This document shows positions 26,601 to 35,068 of a DNA stretch of 64,000 nt, piece by piece (the stretch's first letter is position 1; every line of letters starts with the position of its first letter). Under the pieces are notes generated by a model. It ran no database searches. It had not been told where the DNA came from and saw only the letters and a program-made list of their open reading frames with translations. Source of the stretch: Bacteroides sp. Marseille-P3684 (lineage in GTDB: Bacteria > Bacteroidota > Bacteroidia > Bacteroidales > Bacteroidaceae); contig NZ_LT985808.1 of the NCBI RefSeq assembly GCF_900291465.1, positions 1,162,747 through 1,226,746 of the forward strand, read 5' to 3'. Both the position numbers and the translations under genes were made by a program.

Positions 26601-26750
26601 GATCGTACCTCCTGCGGTCCCCTTCACGGAAACTGTCACGCCAGGCATTTCCAGGCCGTTCGCCGTGACCTTTCCTTTCACCGTCATGTTCTGTGCATAC
26701 GCTGCTCCTCCGAGCAACAGCGCACACGCCAATAAAGAAAGTTTTCTCAT
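23649..26750 (-). CDS. SusC/RagA-type TonB-dependent receptor
   Basis: The 1033-residue outer-membrane receptor has a signal peptide ending near AYAQN, a carboxypeptidase-regulatory-like domain (about 22-100), a TonB-box region (DLDEVVIAVPYG), a plug with ILIRGVGSVNASTTPLYVVDGVP (about 160-185) and a barrel ending in SFGINVKL. Unlike the receptor at 4775 it has no STN domain and no adjacent sigma/FecR pair. It should therefore be controlled by other means, probably the promoter near 26821. Confidence 0.95.
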   Translation of the reverse strand: MRKLSLLACALLLGGAAYAQNMTVKGKVTANGLEMPGVTVSVKGTAGGTITSLDGDFTIKADAGSVLVFSFIGYETVEVPVKGNGPINVELREKTTDLDEVVIAVPYGTAKKSTFTGSAGVVDKKIIANSQVASVSQALQGSVAGLQSFSASGQPGEDATILIRGVGSVNASTTPLYVVDGVPYDGALSSISNQDIASITVLKDAAAASLYGSRAANGVVMITTKQGSKKSAPSIEISAKYGFSDRAVKDYEQVSTEQYFMLEWEAIRNMRMSLKNPDTAEAAATYATQNLILNYIGINPYGTAYPQPIGTDGKLVEGARLLWNDSWEDALSQDAHYTDLSARVSGGSENSQYYFSLGYMDNQGAYIGSGFKRYTLRANITSDLTKWLQVGVNVGLTHSIQDFPKSDDSSLGNVVLAARSIPSFYPVYERDPETGAYVLDENGQRVYDYGKYRHGSYAGYNQAQSMLYDKNEIKRDAASVRGYLQVTPIEGLTYKMSLNIDYNSRFTHDYANPTYGKEPVTGSVSKRNTRTTGMTFNNVVNWEHTFGEVHNVRLMAGQEYYEYNTSNFGGSRSNVITDGYFEPDVASTLTGFSGNSDQYKLLSYFGQAEYNYAQKYFASVSMRADGSSRFHPDNRWGAFWSFGGSWKIGREAFVEEAAGSWLSDLTLRASYGAQGNDNVGYYAYQALYSIGSFLGETALTTSRLDTPELSWETNLNANIGLDFSLWSNRLFGTVEWFQRTSKDLLFARDLVPSSGFSSIDDNIGKVRNYGWEFTLGGTPILTRDWTWRLSVNATTYKNEIVSIPTDVMWSGTKKWVKGGSLYDFWMYEWAGVDPETGDAQWYMTDTETGERVKTTNYGSLTSQDKVKVGNALPKVSGGFQSDLTWRDLSLSMAFAYSIGNKIYNRDKASLMGVSGANGSTMSKDLLNRWTPENTQTDVPRLEYDQTSYFTSASTRWLVDGSYLRLKTVTLNYNLPKKWIQPAMLKDVSIYVQGENLLTFSKQQGLDPEQALGGVTYWRYPAMKTLSFGINVKL

Positions 26751-26820
26751 GCGATTAATACATTAAATGATACAAATCTTTTTACCTTAAGAGTTCTTCA
26801 AGTTCATCCTAAAGTCTCGT

Positions 26821-26828
26821 CAAATTTA
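26821..26828 (-). promoter_or_regulatory. Probable -7 box of the SusCD operon
   Basis: Minus-strand TAAATTTG is a full consensus match, 71 nt before the SusC start. TTTC (26850-26853 on the minus strand) sits 21 bp upstream, one base off TTTG. The rest of 26860-27219 is AT-rich and shows no gene I can support. Confidence 0.5.
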
Positions 26829-27219
26829 GTTTCCGTCTGCAAAGGAAATGAAACAAACGTATACTTACAACAAGAAATCGGAATTTCCTCGTACTTTAAC
26901 ATTTGCATCCATAAGTTTTAACCCGCAAAAATGGATTAATTTACAATCAATATACAATCTGTACTATCATTTTGAAAGATATGTTCCTAATGACAGATAG
27001 GCAAGTGAATCGGGTTATTTGGTGTTCAACGGGCATGTGAACGTTTCTTAATGGTATCTTGGAGCGTTTCTTCGTTTAAACTCCTGTATTTAATAAAGTT
27101 TATGCTTTGCAAGAATATGTTTTACGTTATGGTTTTAGGATGTTGAGATTTTGTGGTGAGAGCCAGGGAAGGGAAGAGGGTTATTAGAATGGCGTTTGAA
27201 TGGGATTTGAACAAAGAAA

Positions 27220-27259
27220 ATCCTCCTTGCAGGAGGGGACACTCGTCTGCAAGGAGGAT
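27220..27259. terminator. Bidirectional hairpin terminator
   Basis: ATCCTCCTTGCAG (27220-27232) and CTGCAAGGAGGAT (27247-27259) form a perfect 13-bp stem. ATTCTTTTT follows on the plus strand and TTTTCTTTG on the minus strand. It lies downstream of the beta-barrel gene at 27379. Confidence 0.75.
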
Positions 27260-27285
27260 ATTCTTTTTAGAAGGAAACAAGCAGT

Positions 27286-27378
27286 TTACCGCTCGCGATA
27301 AAGCACGTCGCGAATCTTGCCGAATCCTGTATATTCGCTGAGCAATGTCAGTGTGCCGGTAGTCTGGTTGAACTTGTT
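27286..27378 (-). pseudogene. Open 30-codon remnant after the 27379 gene stop
   Basis: Directly after the TAA of the beta-barrel gene the same frame stays open for 30 codons, to a second stop at 27286. It includes TGTLTLLSEYTGFGKIRDVL, which looks like genuine protein sequence. There is no start codon of its own. It could be the tail of a lost gene or a former C-terminal extension; I do not recognise it. Confidence 0.3.
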
Positions 27379-28050
27379 TTACCAAACATACCCCACAGAC
27401 AGGCTGAAGGCGCTGCTTTTCAGGTTATATTGGGGTTGCAGACTCTTCAAGCCATGCGTGTAGCTTGCAGATACCGAATAATGTCGGGCAAAACGGAAGT
27501 CAATCCCGCATTCTGCACCATAGTCCCAACGTTTGAAAGCGTCTATATGATGGTAATCCTGGTCATAATCCGTTGTCGAATGCCATTTTTGGGACAAACC
27601 GTCAGCAGATACGACATCTCCCTTGAGTGATGCGACTGCATATCTTCCGAACAGGCCGATGGAGGGTATGATTGAGAAGTTATGCCCCATGTTGAGTTCA
27701 TATCCGACCTTAATGGGGAGTTCAAAAGAAAGTGTTTGGGTATTCACTTCCTTGAACTCCGTAATTTGTGCCGATGTCGCTCCCACGTACGGACTCATTA
27801 CGGAGAATTTTCCACCATATTGCGAGAGGTTGAGTCCGGAAAGGAGCAGCAGATGTGAAGTCAGACGGTAGAATATGTCACCTCCTATCTCTGCTCCCGC
27901 TTTTGCCGACTCATCATAGATGCGGTAAGCATCTCCACCCTGATAGCCGGAAACATTCATACCCACATGAACTCCATAGTTGAATCGCTGACCGAATGTT
28001 GCAACTACGGAAGTAAGTAGTAAAACGAACAACAGAATACGCTTTTTCAT
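27379..28050 (-). CDS. Outer-membrane beta-barrel protein (PorT-like)
   Basis: The 223-residue protein has a signal peptide ending near ATFGQ and alternating beta-strand sequence (FNYGVHVGMNVSGY, IKVGYELNMG, YSVSASYTHGL). It ends in the aromatic terminus SLSVGYVW, the mark of an outer-membrane barrel recognised by BAM. It resembles the OMP_b-brl_2/PorT group of Bacteroidetes; the specific role is unknown. It is divergent from the decayed sigma gene at 28222 and may have belonged to that locus. Confidence 0.8.
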   Translation of the reverse strand: MKKRILLFVLLLTSVVATFGQRFNYGVHVGMNVSGYQGGDAYRIYDESAKAGAEIGGDIFYRLTSHLLLLSGLNLSQYGGKFSVMSPYVGATSAQITEFKEVNTQTLSFELPIKVGYELNMGHNFSIIPSIGLFGRYAVASLKGDVVSADGLSQKWHSTTDYDQDYHHIDAFKRWDYGAECGIDFRFARHYSVSASYTHGLKSLQPQYNLKSSAFSLSVGYVW

Positions 28051-28221
28051 ACTTGATACTATTTTTGTTTAAATCACTGTCCTTAAGACGCCGTCTCCCC
28101 CGGAAACCCTTACTCAAGAAGGAGGAAAAATGAGCTGAAGAAGAATTTTCTACTTTTTCCTGATAAGGAGTAGGAGTTTTTGGGCTCTTTTTCGTCATAC
28201 TAATAAAACCTGGAAGCGCAA

Positions 28222-28512
28222 ATGTTTAAAACATCCGAATTAGAGGAGTTGTTCAAGGAGAATTACGATGCGTTGTGTATGTTTTCAATGCATTATGTGG
28301 AAGGCTTTGAGGCTGCGGAGGACATTGTCATGGACAGCTTTTCGAAGTTGTATGAGAAGGTGTCTGCCGGAGAAAAGATAGTATCCCCCAAGCTGTATCT
28401 TTATCAGATGACCAAGAATGCCAGTATAGACTACGTCCGCAAAAAGTTGAATTTGAGTCCTATAGTTTGGAGAGTGCCGTCCGGATGCTTGAAGCCACGT
28501 TGGATGTCATAA
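28222..28512 (+). pseudogene. Truncated ECF sigma factor gene
   Basis: The first 77 codons match sigma region 2 (NYDALCMFSMHYVEGFEAAEDIVMDSFSKLYEKV, LYLYQMTKNASIDYVRKKLN). The frame then ends at 28512 without region 4. In another frame the bases after about 28448 read EFESYSLESAVRMLEATLDV up to a stop at 28526, so a frameshift plus an internal deletion is likely. No FecR gene follows. This is the first of two remnants of a lost signalling locus. Confidence 0.75.
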
Positions 28513-28522
28513 TAAGCAAGGA

Positions 28523-28687
28523 ATGAAAAAGGGGATGTTCGCTGTTCTGTTTTTATGCATGGCATTGGCGGCATCGGCTCAGAAGTCTACCATCCATGAT
28601 GTGTTGTTGCAGATTCAGAGAGCGTACAAGGTACATTTCGCTAGTCCTCACGACGCAAACAGGCAAACGGTCCTTGACGTGCAGTAA
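28523..28687 (+). pseudogene. N-terminal remnant of a TonB receptor with STN domain
   Basis: There are 54 codons: a signal peptide (MKKGMFAVLFLCMALAASAQ) and the start of an STN-like domain (STIHDVLLQIQRAYKVHF). The frame then stops and nothing recognisable as plug or barrel follows. Coming directly after a broken ECF sigma gene, it fits the wreck of a sigma/FecR/receptor unit whose middle was deleted. The gap to 29498 otherwise holds the palindrome array at 29068-29190 and no supported gene. Confidence 0.6.
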
Positions 28688-29067
28688 TATCAAAACAGAG
28701 TTTTCGCTGTCCGTGGAGGTTGGGGATGTGTGGCGGGATATCATTTGGCTGTCAGGTGAAGCTTGGAGTCTTTGGGATTTTGACATTCTGTCATTCCTCG
28801 ACAAAGTGTCAAACGAAGCCTCTCTATTTTGCCTTCAAACGGAGCGGAGGACGAGTCGGTGGATTTTTTTGCATTCTCAGGCGATTCGCAAAATACATCT
28901 TGCTGCCGTATGTACTCATGCCATCTCATAACGGAAGGAAATGCGTCTGGATGAAACCATAAAGCAACAGAACCGGGGAGCACGCTGTGCATTCTCATAC
29001 CTTCCGTTTTTACGCCTCCGGGAACAAACCAGGAGTGAATGACTCTGAATTTGTGTTTCGAAAGTGT

Positions 29068-29190
29068 AAAACAAGTGTTTTGTCTTCCGAAGATTTGACA
29101 TCGACGGATGAAACAATATTGTTTGACGCACCAAACACAAGTGTTTCACTTCCCAAACAATATTGTTTGACGAGTGAAACAATATTGTTT
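29068..29190. repeat. 22-bp spaced palindrome array (AAACAATATTGTTT type)
   Basis: Fourteen-base palindromes sit at 29068-29081 (AAAACAAGTGTTTT), 29111-29124, 29155-29168 and 29177-29190 (AAACAATATTGTTT, perfect), and 29133-29146 (AAACACAAGTGTTT). The last four are exactly 22 bp apart; the first is 43 bp before the second. Each unit is a 14-bp dyad plus an 8-bp spacer. Confidence 0.85.
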
Positions 29191-29498
29191 CACAGTATAA
29201 TTATTCGTTTTTGCCCCGGATTTGGAATAAGTATGCACACACTTCCGTATGAATATTCCTAAAATAATCTACTTTGCGCGATTTCTTCAAAGTATGCGTT
29301 AGCCGGGAACGGTGTTTTGCCTTGTTTTGTCAAGTAGAACCCTTGTTTTGCTGGCATTGTGTCATTCCGTGCGGTCTTTCCGGTGAGTGGAATCTGTGGA
29401 CGGAAGATATGAAAGAATCTGACAGAAGAATGGGAAGGAATGTTGGTTTTCTGCGGAATATTTTGTTACTTGCGTGCCAAAGATAATCAGGAAACAGC

Positions 29499-30614
29499 AT
29501 GAAAAACGTACTTTGCTTTTTACTTGCCGGGGCAGGGCTGATGGCCTGTCAGTCGGCGGATGAGTTTATTGTGTCGGGAGAGTTCCCGGAGCCCTTTTCC
29601 GGGTCGGTTTATCTGACGTATGTGCAGCCGGACAGCGGATTAGTGAAGCTGGATTCGGTGGCACTGGAGGGGGATACGGAGTTCCGTTTCAAGCGTCGGC
29701 TGGACAACCCCGACACGTACCGGATTGTGACTGCTCCCGGGAAATATGACGGGGAGTTCATAGCCGAAGGCGGAAGCCAGTTCCGATTGAGCTTTGGCAA
29801 TGAGCTGCATGAAGTGTCGGTGGAGGTGCAGAAAGGGGGCAAGGAGCAGCAGCTCTATGCTGACTATGCCATGAGCCTTGGAGACTTGTGTGAGCGGGAG
29901 CTCCAGCTCAACCGGGCGTACAGCGAGGCTTCGGAACAGGGTCCGAAGGGCATCTCGAAGCTCGACTCGCTGCAACAGCTGTTGAGCGCCGTGTTCACGG
30001 AGCGTGAGCAGGCGACGCGGGAGTTCATCCTGCAGCACCCGACGACGTATGTGGCTTGCCGACTTGCCGGCGAGCTGCTGATATACACCTATCCCGAACT
30101 GGAGGAAATCTACAGCCGGATAGACACGGTCACATTTGCCCGGACGCGCAGCTTCCGGGACTTCTACGGGAAATATGCGGACGCCCGCTCGCGTTGGTTG
30201 GTCGGACGCCCGGCTCCTGAGTTTGTGACCCGTACGCTTGACGGACGGGAGGTGAAGCTCTCCGATATGCGGGGCAAGTATGTGCTGCTGGACTTCTGGG
30301 CAAGCTGGTGCCGTCCGTGTCGCAAGCGTGCGGCTGAGCTAAAGGCGGTCTACGACCAGTTGCAGGCACGCGGCATCACCGTCTGTGGTGTGAGCATGGA
30401 CCAGGACCGCACGCAGTGGAAGACTGCCACGCAGGAGGATGGCATCGTGTGGACCAACACGGGCGAGGGGCTTCCCTTCCGCGATAATGCCATTGCTGCC
30501 GCCTACAAGGTGGAACAGCTGCCGACGATGTTCCTTGTCGACCCGGAGGGTGTCATCGTGAAGCAGAACCCGGAAGTTGCTGAACTGCTGGCCATGCCTG
30601 TGGTGAAGGAATAA
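29499..30614 (+). CDS. TlpA-like thioredoxin lipoprotein with DUF4369
   Basis: The 371-residue protein has a lipobox (GLMACQSAD, Cys near 17), a DUF4369 domain (about 20-110), a helical linker and a thioredoxin domain with DFWASWCRPCRK (about 265-277) and QLPTMFLVDPEG. It is membrane anchored and faces the periplasm, where it would act on disulfides. It stands alone beside the decayed sigma/receptor locus, of which it may be a survivor. Confidence 0.88.
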   Translation: MKNVLCFLLAGAGLMACQSADEFIVSGEFPEPFSGSVYLTYVQPDSGLVKLDSVALEGDTEFRFKRRLDNPDTYRIVTAPGKYDGEFIAEGGSQFRLSFGNELHEVSVEVQKGGKEQQLYADYAMSLGDLCERELQLNRAYSEASEQGPKGISKLDSLQQLLSAVFTEREQATREFILQHPTTYVACRLAGELLIYTYPELEEIYSRIDTVTFARTRSFRDFYGKYADARSRWLVGRPAPEFVTRTLDGREVKLSDMRGKYVLLDFWASWCRPCRKRAAELKAVYDQLQARGITVCGVSMDQDRTQWKTATQEDGIVWTNTGEGLPFRDNAIAAAYKVEQLPTMFLVDPEGVIVKQNPEVAELLAMPVVKE

Positions 30615-30626
30615 GGGGAGAACCTG

Positions 30627-30679
30627 CAAAGACGCCGGGACACGGGGGAGTAGTTCCCTTCCGTGTCCCGGCGTCTTTG
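30627..30679. terminator. Bidirectional terminator between 29499 and the RND operon
   Basis: A perfect 19-bp inverted repeat (30627-30645 and 30661-30679) starts CAAAGACGCC and ends GGCGTCTTTG. It sits between convergent genes, with T runs on the 3' arm for both directions. Confidence 0.85.
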
Positions 30680-30704
30680 TGTCTGTATGGGTGTGCTGCG
30701 TGCC

Positions 30705-32024
30705 TTACTTCAGGTATTCGAGAATCTTCCCGCTAATCTGGAGCAGGGAGATTTCGCACACCTTGATGTCGTACTGTACGGAGAGGATGCGCTCCTCGGC
30801 ATCGAGCAGACTCTGCTGGGCTTCGCGCACCTCAATGCCCGAGAGGTCACCTTCCATGTAACGGGTGATGGCGATGTCGTGGTTGTCGCGGGCGGTGATG
30901 AGGTTCTGACGTTCTAGGTTGAGCAGGTTGAGGTTGTTCTGGTACGCCTGCCACATGTTCATCAGGTCGGCACGGAGGCTCTGCTCCAGTTGCTGGCGTG
31001 CCAGTTGGGAGTTCTCGATTTCCAGGCGTGCATTGCGGAACTCACGTCGCCGGTTGCCGTCGAAGAGGTTGAACCCGAGAGTCAGTCCGGCGTTGAAGCC
31101 CAGGTTGCCGCTCTTGCGTGTGGGCGACGAGGAGTCGTACTTGTTGAACGTATAGCCGTAGCCGGTGTTCAGGCGCAGGTACGGATAGTCGCGCGAGCGC
31201 ACCTTCTTGTAGTCCAGCTGGGCGATGTTGACGTTCTGGTTGGCCTGGAGCAGGGAGGCGTTGGTTGCCAGCGTCGCTTCCCACAGCTCGTCGAAGTGGA
31301 GGTTGGCGTTGATGTCGATGAGCGAGTCGCGGATGATGAAGAACTCGTCGACGTCCGGCACCGCCATCAGTTCGTTGAGGCGGATGCGCGAGGTGTGCAG
31401 GGTCTCCTGTTGCTTGATGTACTGGGCGCTGTCGGCGTTGAAGTCGACGAGTGCCTGCTGGTAGTCGAGTCGGGAGCCGCTGCCCACTATGTGGCGTGTC
31501 TCGGCGACACGTACACGCTCCTTGGAGAGCGACACGGCATAGAGGAAGTTCTTCAGGCGGATTTTCTGCTGGATGAAGTTGTAGTACTCCGACGCGATGT
31601 TCGCCACCATGTCTTCGATGGCGATGCGCGTGTTCGTTTCACCCTGACGCTTGAGTTCACGCAGACGCTTGTAGTCGGCAGTCATGCTGAAGCCGTCGAA
31701 GAGGGTCCAGTTGAGGTTCAGCCCCACGTCGGCGCTCTGGTTGAACGTCGAGGGGTCCTTGGTCGTGGTGCCTGTGGCACGGTCGGTGGTGCTGCTCTTG
31801 TCGGCATTGCCCACGTATCCGGCCGAGAAGTCGAGTGTAGGCAGCAGTCCGGCGTTCGCCCAGGTGGCGTTGTTGTCGCTTATTTGTTCGTTGTTGTGGG
31901 CGATGCGCAGGTCATAGTTGTTTTGCAGTCCCAGTTCCAGGCAGTAGCGCAGGTTGTAGAACTTCTGCGCCTGTACGCCGGTGAGCAGGCACAGTGCTAG
32001 GAGGAAAAGGCAGGTACGTTTCAT
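30705..32024 (-). CDS. TolC-family outer-membrane efflux protein
   Basis: The 439-residue protein has a signal peptide ending near GVQAQ and two long helical repeats (each with the LNLNW/YDLRIA type of barrel strand) typical of TolC/OEP proteins. It forms the outer-membrane channel of the pump encoded upstream. Its start overlaps the end of the RND transporter gene by 4 bp, which supports translational coupling. Confidence 0.92.
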   Translation of the reverse strand: MKRTCLFLLALCLLTGVQAQKFYNLRYCLELGLQNNYDLRIAHNNEQISDNNATWANAGLLPTLDFSAGYVGNADKSSTTDRATGTTTKDPSTFNQSADVGLNLNWTLFDGFSMTADYKRLRELKRQGETNTRIAIEDMVANIASEYYNFIQQKIRLKNFLYAVSLSKERVRVAETRHIVGSGSRLDYQQALVDFNADSAQYIKQQETLHTSRIRLNELMAVPDVDEFFIIRDSLIDINANLHFDELWEATLATNASLLQANQNVNIAQLDYKKVRSRDYPYLRLNTGYGYTFNKYDSSSPTRKSGNLGFNAGLTLGFNLFDGNRRREFRNARLEIENSQLARQQLEQSLRADLMNMWQAYQNNLNLLNLERQNLITARDNHDIAITRYMEGDLSGIEVREAQQSLLDAEERILSVQYDIKVCEISLLQISGKILEYLK

Positions 32025-35000
32025 GCTTTCAGTTGTTGTTTGATGCGGTTGGTTGACACATAGCTATACACGGCAGGCACGATGTACATGGTCAGGAAGG
32101 TCGACACGAGCATGCCTCCCACCACGGTGATACCCATGGCGATGCGCTGGTTGCAGCCTTCACCCGATGCAAAAGCCATCGGAATCAGACCCAGGATGGT
32201 TGCCGCGCTGGTCATGAGGATGGGACGCAGACGCTGGAGCGAGGCGTCGTGGATGGCCTGCATCTTGTCTTCTCCCGCTGCCTGCTTCTGGTTGGCGAAC
32301 TCCACGATGAGGATACCGTTCTTCGCCACCAGTCCGATGAGCATGATGATGCCGATTTGGCTGAACACGTTCATCGTGATGTCGTTGAAGTACATGAAGA
32401 TGAGTGCTCCCGTGATGGCGAGCGGCACGGTAATCATGATGACGAGCGGGTCCTTGAAGCTCTCGAACTGTGCTGCCAGGATGAGGTAGATGAGCACGAT
32501 GGCGAGCAGGAAGGCGAACATCAGGCTCGATGCACTCTCGCTGTATTCCTTCGATTCTCCCGAGAGGGCCGTGCGGAAGGTGTCGTCGAGCGTCTCTTTG
32601 GCAATCTTGTCCATCTCTTCCAGTCCTTCGCCGATGGTCTTCCCTTCAGCCAGTCCGGCAGAGATGGTGGCGGACACGAAGCGGTTGTAGCGGTAGAGCT
32701 TCGGCGGGGCGATGCCGTTCTCCAGCTCGATGATGTTGTCGAGCTGCACCATGTCTCCGTTGTCGCTGCGGACGTAGATGGCTTTCAGGTCGGCGGGCTT
32801 GTTGCGTTGCTGACGGTTGATTTCGCCAAGGATTTCATACTGCTTCCCGTTCATGTAGAAGTATCCCATGCGCTGGCCGCTGAGTCCGTATTGCAGTGTC
32901 TGAGCAATGTTGCGGGTGCTCACGCCCATGATGCTCGCCTTGTCGCGGTTGATGTTGACGCGCGCCTCGGGCTTGCTGAACTTCAGGTCGACGTCCGCCA
33001 TCTGGAAGGTTGGGTTGCTGTAGACTTTCGCCATGAATTCGGGCAGTACCTTTTCCAGCTTCTCCAGGTTGGTCGCCTGCAGGACGTACTGGATGGGCAT
33101 GCCGCCTCGCCGTCCACCGAACGAGGAGTTCTGCTGTACGAAGGAGCGTCCCATGGTCTTCTTGCTGACGGCACGGGAGAGCTTCTCTGCCATCTCCATC
33201 TGGGTATAGTCACGCTCCTGCATGTCCTTCAGGGTGATTTGCACGCTGCCGCTTCCGCTCGATACACGTGCCGTCACGTACTCGGCATCGGGGACGAGCG
33301 AGTCGACGAGCTGGTTGATGTCCTCCGTGTAGTCGCGGATGAACTCATAGGTGATGCCCTCGGCACCGCGTGTGTTGATGTTGATTTGCGAACGGTCTTC
33401 CAGCGGAGCCATCTCGGCAGGGATGGTGTTCCACAGGACATAGATGATGCCCAGGGCTGCCGCGATGATGGGGAAGGCAATCCACCGCCGGCGGAGCAGT
33501 GCCTTCAGCGAACGGCTGTAGAGGTTGTTCATGCCCGTGAAGAAAGGCTCGGTCTTGCGGTAGAACCAGTTCTTCTTCTCCTGACGCTTGAGCAACTTGG
33601 TCGACAGCATCGGCGTGACGGTCAGTGCCGCAAAGGCAGAGATGAGCACGCTGCCCGACACCACGAAGCTGAACTCCCGGAAGAGTCGTCCGGTGGTTCC
33701 CTCCATGAAGACGATGGGGAAGAACACGGCGACCAGTGTGATGGTGGTCGAGATGACCGCAAAGAAGATTTCCTTGGAACCCTCGATACCCGCCTCCAGC
33801 GGGGCCATGCCCTGTTCGATGCGGATGTAGATGTTCTCCGTCATTACGATGGCATCGTCGACCACCAGACCGACGGCAAGCACGATGGCAAGCATCGAGA
33901 GCACGTTGATGGAGAAGCCCGCGACGTACATCACGAAGAAGGCGCCCACGAGCGAGACGGGAATCACGATGCAGGGAATCAGCGTCACGCGCCAGTCGCG
34001 CAGGAAGAGGAAGATGATGACAATCACGAGTACGAAGGCCTCATAGACCGTGCTCTTCACCTCGTTAATGGAGGCGCGGATGAAGCGCGTGTTGTCGAAA
34101 CCGTAGTTGTACTTGATGTCTTCGGGCAGGTCCTTCTGCATGGTCTGCATGCGCTGGTAGACGGCGTCGGCGATGTCGATGTGGTTGGCACCCGGTTGCG
34201 GGATGACGACCACGCCGACCATGGGTACGCCGTTCATCTTCATGTAGCTCTTCTGGTCGGCAGGACCCAGCTCGGCACGTCCGATGTCGCTGAAGCGGAC
34301 AATCTGGTTGTTCTCTTCTTTCAGGATCAGGTTGTTGAACTCATCGGCGGTGTGCATGAGTCCCATGGTCCGGATGGTCAGCTCGGTCGTGTTTCCCTCG
34401 ATACTTCCGGAGGGCAGCTCGACGTTCTCCTGGTCGACGGCAGCCTTTACGTCGGAAGGGGTGATGCCGTAGCCTGCCATCTTCACCGGGTCGAGCCAGA
34501 GGCGCATGGAGTAGCGTTTCTCACCCCAGATGCTCACGCTGCTGACGTCGGGGATGGTCTGCAACTGCTCCTTCACTGTCAGGTCGGCAATCTCGCTCAG
34601 CTCCAGCAACGACCGCTTGTCACTCTGGAGGGCGACCATCAGGATGGGCTGTGCGTCGGCGTCCGCCTTCGACACCGTCGGAGGGTCACAGTCGTCGGGC
34701 AGGTAACGTTGGGCACGAGAAACCTTGTCGCGCACGTCGTTGGCAGCCGTCTCCAGGTCAACGGACAATTCAAATTCGATGGTGATGCGGCTCTGTCCCT
34801 GCTGGCTCACGCTCGACAATGAGCGGATGCCGGGGATACCGTTGATGTTCTGCTCCAGCGGTTCGGTGATCTGGTTCTCGATGACGTCGGCGTTTGCACC
34901 GGCATAAGAACAGCTCACGGAGATGATGGGGTTGTCCACCGACGGATATTCACGCACGCCCAGGTAGGTGTAGCCGATCAGACCAAACAGGATGATGATG

Positions 35001-35056
35001 ATGGTGAGCACCGTCGCCAGCACCGGACGGCGGATACTTAGTTCGGATATGTTCAT
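32021..35056 (-). CDS. RND-family efflux transporter (AcrB/HAE1 type)
   Basis: The 1011-residue inner-membrane permease starts MNISELSIRRPVLATVLTII and has the two-fold RND plan: helix 1, a large periplasmic loop (35-330), helices 2-6 with LAIVLAVGLVVDDAIVMTEN (proton-relay Asp pair), then the second loop and helices (IMLIGLVAKNGILIVEFANQ). It exports small hydrophobic compounds using the proton gradient; substrates cannot be read. It sits between the adaptor (35069) and TolC (30705) genes. Confidence 0.94.
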   Translation of the reverse strand: MNISELSIRRPVLATVLTIIIILFGLIGYTYLGVREYPSVDNPIISVSCSYAGANADVIENQITEPLEQNINGIPGIRSLSSVSQQGQSRITIEFELSVDLETAANDVRDKVSRAQRYLPDDCDPPTVSKADADAQPILMVALQSDKRSLLELSEIADLTVKEQLQTIPDVSSVSIWGEKRYSMRLWLDPVKMAGYGITPSDVKAAVDQENVELPSGSIEGNTTELTIRTMGLMHTADEFNNLILKEENNQIVRFSDIGRAELGPADQKSYMKMNGVPMVGVVVIPQPGANHIDIADAVYQRMQTMQKDLPEDIKYNYGFDNTRFIRASINEVKSTVYEAFVLVIVIIFLFLRDWRVTLIPCIVIPVSLVGAFFVMYVAGFSINVLSMLAIVLAVGLVVDDAIVMTENIYIRIEQGMAPLEAGIEGSKEIFFAVISTTITLVAVFFPIVFMEGTTGRLFREFSFVVSGSVLISAFAALTVTPMLSTKLLKRQEKKNWFYRKTEPFFTGMNNLYSRSLKALLRRRWIAFPIIAAALGIIYVLWNTIPAEMAPLEDRSQININTRGAEGITYEFIRDYTEDINQLVDSLVPDAEYVTARVSSGSGSVQITLKDMQERDYTQMEMAEKLSRAVSKKTMGRSFVQQNSSFGGRRGGMPIQYVLQATNLEKLEKVLPEFMAKVYSNPTFQMADVDLKFSKPEARVNINRDKASIMGVSTRNIAQTLQYGLSGQRMGYFYMNGKQYEILGEINRQQRNKPADLKAIYVRSDNGDMVQLDNIIELENGIAPPKLYRYNRFVSATISAGLAEGKTIGEGLEEMDKIAKETLDDTFRTALSGESKEYSESASSLMFAFLLAIVLIYLILAAQFESFKDPLVIMITVPLAITGALIFMYFNDITMNVFSQIGIIMLIGLVAKNGILIVEFANQKQAAGEDKMQAIHDASLQRLRPILMTSAATILGLIPMAFASGEGCNQRIAMGITVVGGMLVSTFLTMYIVPAVYSYVSTNRIKQQLKA

Positions 35057-35068
35057 AGGCGCGGTGTG

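Noticed and set aside
27122-27385. Open frame of 87 codons on the minus strand downstream of the barrel gene
   Set aside because: It begins at a TTG inside the preceding gene's end, runs through the hairpin terminator at 27220-27259 and has no recognisable protein character.
28596-28931. Open frames over the region after the broken receptor start
   Set aside because: Composition is not protein-like in any frame and both strands are open over similar lengths; treated as decayed sequence.
29068-29190. CRISPR array
   Set aside because: Units are 22 bp and palindromic with 8-bp spacers, too short for CRISPR repeats and spacers, and no cas genes are present. The same applies to 21776-21921.
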